Below, piece after piece: positions 16,849 through 24,433 of a stretch of DNA of 27,077 nucleotides (the first letter of the stretch is position 1; each line of letters starts with the position of its first letter). The stretch comes from Verrucomicrobiota bacterium (lineage in GTDB: Bacteria; Chlamydiota; Chlamydiia; Chlamydiales; JAEYWL01), in the NCBI GenBank assembly GCA_023428915.1, contig JAEYWL010000126.1, positions 1 through 27,077 of the forward strand, written 5' to 3'. The notes under the pieces are model-generated. The model worked only from the letters and a program-made list of their open reading frames with translations. It ran no database searches and was not told where the DNA came from. The translations under genes and the position numbers were made by a program.

Positions 16849-19800
16849 TTATTCCACTTCAGCGAGGATAAGAGGTAAGATATCCACAATAGAAGGAAAC
16901 CATTTAAGGCCGCGATTGTAAACCAAAGAGGCGGCAATATGGCAAGAAATAATAGCTTTTTTATGGTGTTCAGGGATGTATTTCATTAGCTCTTTTCGGT
17001 ATTGATTGCGCAAAATAGGGGGGCAATAATTGAAAAAAGCTCGCAGCAGCGGGTGATTGGGATCGTCGGGCAAAGGGGTCGTATCCAAATAATCGAGCAA
17101 TTGATAAGCGAACATGTTAATTCGCTTGGAAATTGCCTCAGAAATGTCAGTTAAAAACTCCCCATCTTCCTTGTATGTTTTTAGTAAAAGAGAGGCTTCT
17201 TTGTAGGCGCAGAGTTGAATGCGGGTTAAGATTTCTTCTACTATTTTTTCCTTGTGCTTTAAAAATAGGTCATCGCCTAAGGCAAGTCCGCACAATACCT
17301 CAAAAGAAGAGCAAATGACTCCCGTTTTATTTGCTGAACTATCCTTTATGATAATTGTGCCTAATTTTTCCAGTGCCCGGCGTGCGCCTTGAGTAAGGTA
17401 GAGGTTCGCTCCTTCAATGATAGCTTTAGAAGTTGGTTTGCCTGTAGGGTCTAAGTATTCTTGGTAATTCTGTTCATTTAGAGTACGGGGACGGCCTCCG
17501 CTTGGAATAAATACATCAGTAGGCGTGGAATGGATATTATTGCGGTAGAGATAGTTCATTTCACTGCCCGACAGCCATATTTGTTCCAGCTTGCCTTCAA
17601 TTTTTTTCCAGCAAAGTGTCTGCTGCACTAAAGCTGTAGGGTGGCGCTTGTTATTCTTATCCAGTAGATAGCCCCCTTCATGCAATTTTTCAGGAGGGTA
17701 GTATTTAATCGGTTTTTGCTCTTTGAATAGCATAACGAGGGTATCAAGATCCAAGCCATCAGGGTCATTGATGGTTCCAGAGATATCCGTCAAGGCTACT
17801 AATTTTGCAGTTTTGGGGTAAAATCTGCGTAAATTACAGATCTGATTGCCTGCAACATCTCCGTCAGGGCCGCCCGACATCTTTATAGTAAAAGGATCTT
17901 TTGCCGGGTCAATGCCTAAAAATGTAAGCACCTCGTGCATATAGACATTTACACCCAGCGAAGTGACTCCGTATTGCTTGTGGTTAATCCCAACTTTGGG
18001 CTTGCTTGAAATAAAGCTGCTGCCGGGCAAATAGTGGTGGCGTACGCTGTAGTCTGCAATCCATTGAATGATAGGGGGGAACATATTTTCATCAGGCCCT
18101 AAATAAATGTATTCAGGGCGGCGCCAATAGTCGGCAATGTATTTGGCCCTTAATTTTCCGTTTGGCTCGCAGTTAATTATAGATAGGAAATTCTCAATAA
18201 AAGAGCGTTGGGCATGGTAGAGGTATTCCTCTTTTTGCTCTTCCCTGAAATGCAATAGTTTATATTCTATTTCCTTTGGATCGATAGACGAACCTGTCAA
18301 TTCCCTTTTAAGGATCTGGGCTTCAAGTTCAAGCTGGTCAAAGGGGCGCAAGAAGATAATCCCCTTAGAGCCGCCTTCAGGAATGTCTTTGTTTTTCTTG
18401 TGCTGGGTATACGCCAGATTGTAGCACTCCCTGAATACTGTGTTGCGCTCCATCACCATTCGTTCCAATTGCTGCGGGAAGACAGTGCGCAATCCTCCAC
18501 GGGAAAGGTCTTTGAAACGTATATGGAAACCGAAAAAATGCATTCCCTGAATAAAGAAAATGCCAAAAGGCAATTCGGGGAAAATTTCACTGCGATTATA
18601 AGGAGTTTCATCTAAATATTTGGGGTCTAAGCGAAAACTCAGGGCTGTATAATTGCGGCGGTAGAAATTAGTCTTAAGGGTGTAAGAGACCATATTAATT
18701 GCCTGGCGCAAGACATTGCGGCGGCGAATATCATTTTCCACATGGCCTGTATCTAATTTTTTTATGTCAGGCAATAAACTGTCGCGGATCTCTGTAAATT
18801 TTTCCACCCGCGCTTCATCAGGATGGAATTTATATTTAAAGGCTTCGCAGATGCGCGCCGTAATATCGGGGTGTCTGCAGAGGTCTAAGGTAATATTTTC
18901 AATGGTATACAAATTGGGGTCTAAGTGTACAAGCACCTGATGGATGAAATTGACCATGCAGCGCAGCATATTTGCCATCGTTCCCGGAATGATGCCGGTA
19001 TTGACTAGCCGCTCTTCCAGTATATCTTGCGCATCAAAGTATTTTACAGTCACTAAATCGCGCAAAAATTCAATAATATCGGCGGCTTGCCAGGCGGCCT
19101 CCCCGTTGCTGCCATGCAGGCCAATTGCCATAATAAGAATAGAATCTTTGCTATACGGGTTTACATAAGTGGCATTGACCTTGCGCATGGCAAGGCGATG
19201 GCGGTGGATGACTTTGGCTACGCGGTAGAGAAAGTTTTGTTTGGGAGTGTTGCGCCAGGCCAATACAATTTGCATTGAAGCCGGCCCTTCAACAGGCTCT
19301 CCATCTTTGTCCCAATCTTCGTTGTAGTACAATTCATATTGGCAGCTGTCCCGGGTCTTGGCGCGAAAAAACATATTTAGCGCTAGCGCAAGCCTGTCTA
19401 TTGGCAAGGAACGTAAAAAGCGGGCATTCATACTGCAGATGAGGCGGTCGAACTCGGCATCGCTAAGTTGAGGGGTGACAATGTGGATGAGGTCTCTCAG
19501 CTGTTCTTTAAACTCTTTGGGATAGTTTAAAAATGAAGTTTCCACTGCTTCTGTAAAGTAAATGACAGCCACCCTTAATTTGACCGAGACTTCGGGGAAG
19601 GGGGCAGGTTTTGTTGAGATAAAAGCGCGGTAGTCTTTTATTCCATATGAAGCATAGCCTGAAAGAATAGTTATATCGGCATCCGGGCTGTCCAGGCAGA
19701 GAACGATGGCGGCGCTTTTCAGGTTAATGGTCGCATAGTACTCCTGCAGGGGAAACCCCATTAAGCTGTGCGCGACCAGCATCATATTTTCGGCTGAAAG

Positions 19801-19920
19801 CTCCTCAAAAAAGCTGTCCGTCATGGCTTCTTCAAGCCATAAATAACAATTTTGGAATTTTTGGCTCTCGGACTTGAAAGCTTCTAAAATTTCTTTTTGG
19901 GAGATGCGGCGCGGTTCCAT
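16849..19920 (-). CDS. NAD-dependent glutamate dehydrogenase, large type
   Basis: The enzyme oxidatively deaminates L-glutamate to 2-oxoglutarate and ammonia with NAD+, feeding amino-acid carbon into the TCA cycle. At 1023 residues it belongs with the approximately 115-kDa class (like fungal GDH2), not the approximately 450-residue or approximately 1600-residue classes. The N-terminal half (1-460) is a poorly conserved extension. The catalytic part shows RGGLR (474-478), PEGGSKG with K519 as a candidate active-site Lys, the YGVTSLGVNVYMHE segment, and SGGPDGDVAGNQ (682-693) opening the nucleotide-binding domain, then EGANLYLTQGAR near 850. AAGGGA lies about ten bases before the ATG. It lies upstream of the hrcA operon on the same strand, with the CIRCE in the 135-bp gap. 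Large NAD-GDHs are mainly catabolic, which suits an intracellular organism using host amino acids. Confidence 0.9.
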   Translation of the reverse strand: MEPRRISQKEILEAFKSESQKFQNCYLWLEEAMTDSFFEELSAENMMLVAHSLMGFPLQEYYATINLKSAAIVLCLDSPDADITILSGYASYGIKDYRAFISTKPAPFPEVSVKLRVAVIYFTEAVETSFLNYPKEFKEQLRDLIHIVTPQLSDAEFDRLICSMNARFLRSLPIDRLALALNMFFRAKTRDSCQYELYYNEDWDKDGEPVEGPASMQIVLAWRNTPKQNFLYRVAKVIHRHRLAMRKVNATYVNPYSKDSILIMAIGLHGSNGEAAWQAADIIEFLRDLVTVKYFDAQDILEERLVNTGIIPGTMANMLRCMVNFIHQVLVHLDPNLYTIENITLDLCRHPDITARICEAFKYKFHPDEARVEKFTEIRDSLLPDIKKLDTGHVENDIRRRNVLRQAINMVSYTLKTNFYRRNYTALSFRLDPKYLDETPYNRSEIFPELPFGIFFIQGMHFFGFHIRFKDLSRGGLRTVFPQQLERMVMERNTVFRECYNLAYTQHKKNKDIPEGGSKGIIFLRPFDQLELEAQILKRELTGSSIDPKEIEYKLLHFREEQKEEYLYHAQRSFIENFLSIINCEPNGKLRAKYIADYWRRPEYIYLGPDENMFPPIIQWIADYSVRHHYLPGSSFISSKPKVGINHKQYGVTSLGVNVYMHEVLTFLGIDPAKDPFTIKMSGGPDGDVAGNQICNLRRFYPKTAKLVALTDISGTINDPDGLDLDTLVMLFKEQKPIKYYPPEKLHEGGYLLDKNNKRHPTALVQQTLCWKKIEGKLEQIWLSGSEMNYLYRNNIHSTPTDVFIPSGGRPRTLNEQNYQEYLDPTGKPTSKAIIEGANLYLTQGARRALEKLGTIIIKDSSANKTGVICSSFEVLCGLALGDDLFLKHKEKIVEEILTRIQLCAYKEASLLLKTYKEDGEFLTDISEAISKRINMFAYQLLDYLDTTPLPDDPNHPLLRAFFNYCPPILRNQYRKELMKYIPEHHKKAIISCHIAASLVYNRGLKWFPSIVDILPLILAEVE

Positions 19921-19992
19921 TTTGGTAAATCCCTTTAGCTAAATTTTTTTGAACATAGCCGATAGGGAATTGTTAAGGGAATAAAAATCTAA

Positions 19993-21387
19993 TTAGGCTG
20001 CCTGATTTTCAGAGTTAGGGATAGGCTTAAGCAATGTTGGTATGCTCGGTTTGACAGTTTCTTTTAAAAAAATATAGACATGAGCTACTTCACTAGAAGA
20101 GGCCGCTCTATTAAACTTAGAATTGGAATTTAAGTGTTCGGTGAAGTGGCCGGCAAAGCCCATAGTCTTGTAGACTTCCTGGGCAAAGTCAAGGCAATTT
20201 CTAGTAATGACATTATAAATACATTTTGGGCCAATTGGACAGTCTCTTTGCAGTGTTTCAATGTAGTCTAAGCCTGCTTTAGCTTGTGCAGAATTTATTC
20301 TGATTTGTAAATGGGGGGAGTTAAAGTATTCATTGGCATAACTTGATTCATCTGAAACTTTACCAGGACAGGGCAAAAGTGGGGCGAATATGTTTGATAT
20401 AGGACCTGACTTCACCTTGTTAAAAAAATGTGAGGCCACGTTTATGTCAATAATGGCAAATTTACTGTTTCCTTTTTGGATCGCTGGAGCAAATCCGACA
20501 TGAGTAGTCTTTAAAGAATCTTGTATGCGTACTGATGCGTGGTTCTCGTGTATAAAGAAAGTTGCTTCATTTACTTCTTCACTGGCAGCTTCTTGCGGGA
20601 TGATAGCTCGTTCTTTTTGCAAAAGAGCATTGATAGAGTGTAACAATGGCAAAACAATGCTAGCTGTTTTTAGTGCACTGGCAATTCCTCTAAGTATACC
20701 AGCCCTGCTATCATTTTGTAATTCTTTTATTATCAGTGGTATATCATTAGAAACTAAGCTGTGTATCGCTTGCCATACAGGGAGTAAGTGAATGAAGCAG
20801 GTTGCCAGCGGAAAATTTTTTGCCATAAAAATGACCGCTAATGGAAAAACATGCGGAATAATCGAAAGCAAGTCTTTTCGGTCAAAATTTTTTATTAATT
20901 CTTTTACTAATTTAGATGTATTAAAAATAAGACAGATGCTCAAAATGCAATTACTTATTGTACTGGAATAAGGGATAATGTTTTCTAATTCTTGGGAATC
21001 AACTTGTGAGAGGAATTGCAAAGCTACAATACTTGTGCTTGAAATAAGCTCTTTTATCAATATATCTTGTATGGGAAAGTGTTTTTCTAGATAAGCACAC
21101 AGTATACTTTTTATGGCTTCGAGACTAGGCGACGCATAATAAATAGCATTTTTATTATCCGGACCAAGTTTAAAAGGATTGGCACCGAATTCTATTAAAA
21201 CTAATGCACTTTCTATTTTTTTATTTTTTAGTGCAAGATGCAAGGCGGCGGTTAGTTCAGCTTCGTTAAAGGTATGGTTATTTAAATAGTTTCGCAAAAT
21301 TGTAGTATTGCCTTCATTAATAGCAAAATGAATAAAGTTGGAGTTTGATGTTTTTTGTTCGTTTGTTTTATTAATTAAATTAATCAT
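19993..21387 (-). CDS. Ankyrin plus permuted papain-like-fold protein, candidate effector
   Basis: The 464-residue product starts with two or three ankyrin-like repeats (about 15-105: NFIHFAINEGNTTILRNYL, then LHLALKNKKIESALVLIEFGANP). A middle part (105-270) is helical with hydrophobic stretches and has no recognised family. The last third looks like a circularly permuted papain-like (LRAT/PPPDE/YiiX-type) hydrolase: HENHASVRI carries H280/H283, and about 115 residues later VITRNCLDFAQEVYKTMGF carries C398 in the typical Asn-Cys-x-x-Phe helix start. If active, this would be a cysteine peptidase or acyl/amide hydrolase, and the ankyrin part would direct it to a partner. The assignment rests on motif pattern only. 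There is no ribosome binding site; the ATG abuts a 9-bp inverted repeat. The surrounding 110 bp is AT-rich. Confidence 0.65.
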   Translation of the reverse strand: MINLINKTNEQKTSNSNFIHFAINEGNTTILRNYLNNHTFNEAELTAALHLALKNKKIESALVLIEFGANPFKLGPDNKNAIYYASPSLEAIKSILCAYLEKHFPIQDILIKELISSTSIVALQFLSQVDSQELENIIPYSSTISNCILSICLIFNTSKLVKELIKNFDRKDLLSIIPHVFPLAVIFMAKNFPLATCFIHLLPVWQAIHSLVSNDIPLIIKELQNDSRAGILRGIASALKTASIVLPLLHSINALLQKERAIIPQEAASEEVNEATFFIHENHASVRIQDSLKTTHVGFAPAIQKGNSKFAIIDINVASHFFNKVKSGPISNIFAPLLPCPGKVSDESSYANEYFNSPHLQIRINSAQAKAGLDYIETLQRDCPIGPKCIYNVITRNCLDFAQEVYKTMGFAGHFTEHLNSNSKFNRAASSSEVAHVYIFLKETVKPSIPTLLKPIPNSENQAA

Positions 21388-21409
21388 ATTATAAAAATTG
21401 TTTTATAAT
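21388..21409. repeat. Perfect inverted repeat abutting the start codon at 21387
   Basis: ATTATAAAA (21388-21396) and TTTTATAAT (21401-21409) flank a 4-nt loop immediately 5' of the ATG of the ankyrin/papain-like gene. The repeat contains a TATAAT on the minus strand. It could be an operator, a promoter -10 element of a leaderless message, or an RNA hairpin hiding the start. Confidence 0.5.
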
Positions 21410-21424
21410 AACAATTATATGACT

Positions 21425-21462
21425 TTTTTTAATTAAAGTAAAATTAATTTTTTAATTAAAGT
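21425..21462. repeat. Paired 15-bp direct repeats upstream of the ankyrin/papain-like gene
   Basis: TTTTTTAATTAAAGT occurs at 21425-21439 and again at 21448-21462, 23 bp apart (about two helical turns). The two copies lie 38-75 bp upstream of the start of the minus-strand gene and could bind a regulator on one face of the DNA. AT-rich sequence makes chance repeats more likely, but a 15-bp identity is notable. Confidence 0.45.
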
Positions 21463-21501
21463 TTTACAAACAAGTTTATTTCTAATATGGGCAATGAAAA
21501 T

Positions 21502-23499
21502 TTATTTTTTGAGGAGCCGTAGAGCGTTAAGGCCGACGAGGACAGTGCCGCCTTCATGCAACAGGACGGCCGCCCAGAGAGGTACAAGGCCCATTAAGGC
21601 GGGAGTTGTGGCGAGAATAATGACTCCAAAGGCAATCCCAAGATTTTGCCGCACAATGGCTTTGGTTTGCTTGGCTTTATGCAGCAGCCATTCCATGAGC
21701 TCAAGGTTGTCTTGCAGCAGGACGATATCGGCTGCAGCTATGGCCGTAGCACTGCCCACCTTGCCCATGCCGATACCTACGGTAGCTCTGGCCAGAGCCG
21801 GGGCATCATTGATTCCATCGCCTACCATGGCAAGCCCTTCTTTTTCTGCTAATGAGGAAACAATGCGCAATTTATCTTCCGGGCGCAAATCGGCAAACAC
21901 CTGGTCGATCCCCAAATAGCCTGCCATTTTTTGCGCGCTTTGCAAGTGATCGCCGGTCAGCATCAGTACTTTGCAATAGCGCTTTAAGGAGAGCAAAGCT
22001 TCTTTAATTGCAGGCCGGGGAGTGTCTTCAAAACGGAAGAGGTACAGATTTTCCCCTAATTTCATGAGGGCCAGCAAAGTGCTGGCTGCAGCCAAGGACT
22101 CTTGATGGGCTTGCAGCGCTTGCTGCTGCTCTGGAGACACTTTATCCAAGAGAAATTCAGGGTTCCCAATATATACCGGAACATTTTGGGTATTTATCTT
22201 TACGGAGCCTTGCAGGCCATAACCGGGAACAGCGGCAAATTCATTAATTCTGCTGCTTGTGATATTACGGGAAGCTGCATAAGTTTCGATGGCTGCCGCA
22301 ATTGGGTGGATGGCATTTGCTTCTAAACCCCTTGCAGCAGCTAACACTGCAGCCTCATCAAGCGGATCTTTAGTATATATAGGCTCGAAGGAAATGCATT
22401 GCAATTGGCCTGTGGTGAGGGTGCCTGTTTTGTCAAAGGCAATTGTCCGGCAGGCTGCCAATGCATCCAGCGTCATGCCTCCTTTCACTAATATGCCTCT
22501 GCGGGCACAGCTGCTGACTGCGCTTAAATAAGCAATTGGGATAGCTATGATAAGGGCGCAGGGAGAGGCGGCAATTAAAAATGCTAAGGCGCGATAGATA
22601 GACCCTTCTTGCCCTAAATAAGAGATGCCAATCATCCAAGGTAAACCTAAGGCAAATAAGGCAGACAGAGAAATGATGAGAGTCGCATAGGTCTGGCTAA
22701 CGCTTTCAAACCAGCGTTGAATTTTTGGCCGAGCTTCTTGGGCTTCAGTAATTAAACGGATAATTTTGGCCAAAGTGGAATTGCCAGTCGTATGGGTGAC
22801 TTCTAAAATTACAGAGCCTTCTAAATTTGCCGCGCCAGCCTGAATGACATCGCCGGATTGTTTTTTTTGCGGCAGGCTTTCACCGGTTAGGTGCACCAAG
22901 TTTACTGAAGTAATCCCCTCTAAGACAATTCCATCTAAAGGCACGATTTCGCCGGCTTTTATGAGAATTTTAGCACCAAGGGAGATGTCTTTTACCGAGC
23001 GCGGTTGAATTTCTCCATCCTCAAGTAATACCAAGGCCTTGGTTGGAGATAATTTATAAAGGGTATTGACGGCAGTTTTTGCCTTCTCTTCCACAGCATG
23101 CTCCATCGCCCCTGAGATATCGAATAAGACTAATAGCAAGGCCCCTTCAAGCGGGCTGCCGAGAAAGGCAGAGGCAAAAGCGGCCACCGTCATTAAGACA
23201 TCGATATTGATTTCTAAGCGTAGAATATCCTCTATTGAATCGATCAGCGAGGGAATCCCGGCCAAAATATAGACTCCTAGCAATAATAGATACGAGAGAG
23301 GAAGAGCGGCAGGGTGAAAATAAAGCAATAAAGCGAAGACAAATAAACCGGCAGAAAACAGCGAGGTTTTTAAAGAAAGATTTTGTGCCCAATGGCGTGA
23401 GCTTGGCGTTAAAAAAGGGCTTGCGCTTTCGGTAAGGCCTAAAGCAAAGTACTCATCAAAAGCGTAAGGTTCGCGGGTGGCTGGCAGCAAAGTTGGCAT
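21502..23499 (-). CDS. P1B-type heavy-metal ATPase (P1B-4-like, SPC / HEGGT motifs)
   Basis: This is an ATP-driven transition-metal exporter of the inner membrane. The 665-residue product carries the P-type core: LTGES (204-208) in the actuator domain, DKTGTLT (356-362) with phospho-acceptor D356, an HP motif (AIHPIAAAI) and GDGINDAPALA (560-570). The metal-site motifs are SPC at 312-314 and HEGGT at 648-652, the hallmark of the P1B-4 subgroup, which exports Co2+ and/or Fe2+ and sometimes Zn2+. No N-terminal CxxC metal-binding domain is present, as is common in P1B-4. The TAA of the preceding VIT-like gene directly touches this ATG, and AGGTG of the upstream gene acts as ribosome binding site, so the two are translationally coupled. 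The pair resembles chlamydial CT727 and its neighbour (from memory). Confidence 0.93.
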   Translation of the reverse strand: MPTLLPATREPYAFDEYFALGLTESASPFLTPSSRHWAQNLSLKTSLFSAGLFVFALLLYFHPAALPLSYLLLLGVYILAGIPSLIDSIEDILRLEINIDVLMTVAAFASAFLGSPLEGALLLVLFDISGAMEHAVEEKAKTAVNTLYKLSPTKALVLLEDGEIQPRSVKDISLGAKILIKAGEIVPLDGIVLEGITSVNLVHLTGESLPQKKQSGDVIQAGAANLEGSVILEVTHTTGNSTLAKIIRLITEAQEARPKIQRWFESVSQTYATLIISLSALFALGLPWMIGISYLGQEGSIYRALAFLIAASPCALIIAIPIAYLSAVSSCARRGILVKGGMTLDALAACRTIAFDKTGTLTTGQLQCISFEPIYTKDPLDEAAVLAAARGLEANAIHPIAAAIETYAASRNITSSRINEFAAVPGYGLQGSVKINTQNVPVYIGNPEFLLDKVSPEQQQALQAHQESLAAASTLLALMKLGENLYLFRFEDTPRPAIKEALLSLKRYCKVLMLTGDHLQSAQKMAGYLGIDQVFADLRPEDKLRIVSSLAEKEGLAMVGDGINDAPALARATVGIGMGKVGSATAIAAADIVLLQDNLELMEWLLHKAKQTKAIVRQNLGIAFGVIILATTPALMGLVPLWAAVLLHEGGTVLVGLNALRLLKK

Positions 23500-24255
23500 T
23501 TACACCTGAGCCAAATAAAGGTGTAAATAATAGGCAATGCCGATAGCCGCTGCGGCAAGACCGCAATTCCAGACAACTGCAGGGATAATATTATTGCCTT
23601 CATACCAGGCACCTAATCCGCCTGCCAAGGCAATAGTCAATAAAGCACCGGGTATAGGTCCCCAGCCGATAACTATTGAAATTCCTGACAGGAAAAATGC
23701 GATAAGAGCGCCAATTAAAGCACCTAACCCCTGTTTTAAAGGATGCTCTTGATTTTGCAGGGTGAAGCCTAATTCTTCCTCTAACATCACTTGCAATAAA
23801 CGGTTATCATCTGACATTAACACTTCAATGACTTCATGCAATAAGCGCCCTTGAAATCCTTTAGCTGCATAAAGCGCGGTCAATTCTTCCCGCTCTTGCT
23901 CGCGATGGTGTTCAATTTCCCATTTTTCTTCGGCCATTACCCGATGCAGACGTTCTAAACGGGACCAGCCAAGCCACGCACTGCGGCCAAACTTCCAAAT
24001 GGTCCAACCGGCAGCTAACGCCAGCAGCAGTGGCACACTTTCTGCAAGAGTAATCTTTAGGAACAGAGCCATTAGCCAGCAAAACACGCATAGCATAGCT
24101 GTTTCCCTAGCAGCATCTGTTGCGGCAGCTAAATGACCGGGAGCTTCAGCACCATGGATTTCTTGCGAAGTCAGAATCCCTTCGGTTTGAACGGCAACGA
24201 CATGTTCAATTGCTTCTTTTCCTTTAAAATGGGATGGGGGAGTGGTCATCTGCAT
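23500..24255 (-). CDS. VIT1/CCC1-like membrane protein, probable metal transporter
   Basis: The 251-residue product has two closely spaced transmembrane helices (about 52-68 and 73-90), a charged cytosolic helical region (95-165), and three further helices (175-195, 200-216, 224-247), the VIT1/CCC1 layout. The cytosolic part fits the VIT metal-binding domain: REELTALYAAKGF (122-134), VLMSDDNRLLQVMLEEELGF (145-164), with its clustered Glu and Met. The usual DG motif in helix 1 is not evident, so it is a divergent member. VIT/CCC1 proteins move Fe2+ or Mn2+ out of the cytosol. Position directly before a Co/Fe-type ATPase, with touching stop and start codons, supports a joint role in metal detoxification or homeostasis (inference). 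The first ATG (24255) has GAGG at good spacing. Confidence 0.7.
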   Translation of the reverse strand: MQMTTPPSHFKGKEAIEHVVAVQTEGILTSQEIHGAEAPGHLAAATDAARETAMLCVFCWLMALFLKITLAESVPLLLALAAGWTIWKFGRSAWLGWSRLERLHRVMAEEKWEIEHHREQEREELTALYAAKGFQGRLLHEVIEVLMSDDNRLLQVMLEEELGFTLQNQEHPLKQGLGALIGALIAFFLSGISIVIGWGPIPGALLTIALAGGLGAWYEGNNIIPAVVWNCGLAAAAIGIAYYLHLYLAQV

Positions 24256-24372
24256 GGCAAAACCTCAAAATAGTGATTGCATCATAGCAAAACAGGAAAA
24301 AAGAGATAAGATAAAAACAAATCGGATTTCTTTATAAAATCTATAAACTATGTTTGCTACACTTTAATAATT

Positions 24373-24387
24373 AATTTTAGTAAAATT
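24373..24387. promoter_or_regulatory. AT-rich palindrome between divergent genes
   Basis: AATTTTA-G-TAAAATT is a perfect 15-bp palindrome (17 bp counting the flanking T/A) in the 177-bp spacer between the VIT-like/ATPase pair and the coiled-coil gene. It resembles an operator in form only; no regulator is known. A weak minus-strand promoter candidate, TTATCT with a 17-bp spacer to TATGAT, lies nearer the VIT-like gene. Confidence 0.35.
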
Positions 24388-24400
24388 ATAGATAGAAAGT

Positions 24401-24433
24401 AGTTAATGCTAATTAAACAGTTAGGCTAATTAA
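24401..24433 (+). repeat. Near-tandem direct repeat at the start of the coiled-coil gene
   Basis: AGTTAATGCTAATTAA (24401-24416) is followed by AGTTAGGCTAATTAA (24419-24433). The second copy provides the only AGG ahead of the ATG (24433-24435) and runs into the first base of that codon. GCTAATTAA is identical in both copies, 17 bp apart. Confidence 0.5.

Noticed and set aside
21494..21919. 141-codon plus-strand frame across the metal ATPase
   Set aside because: It is the complement of the GDGIND and C-terminal transmembrane region, with no independent support.
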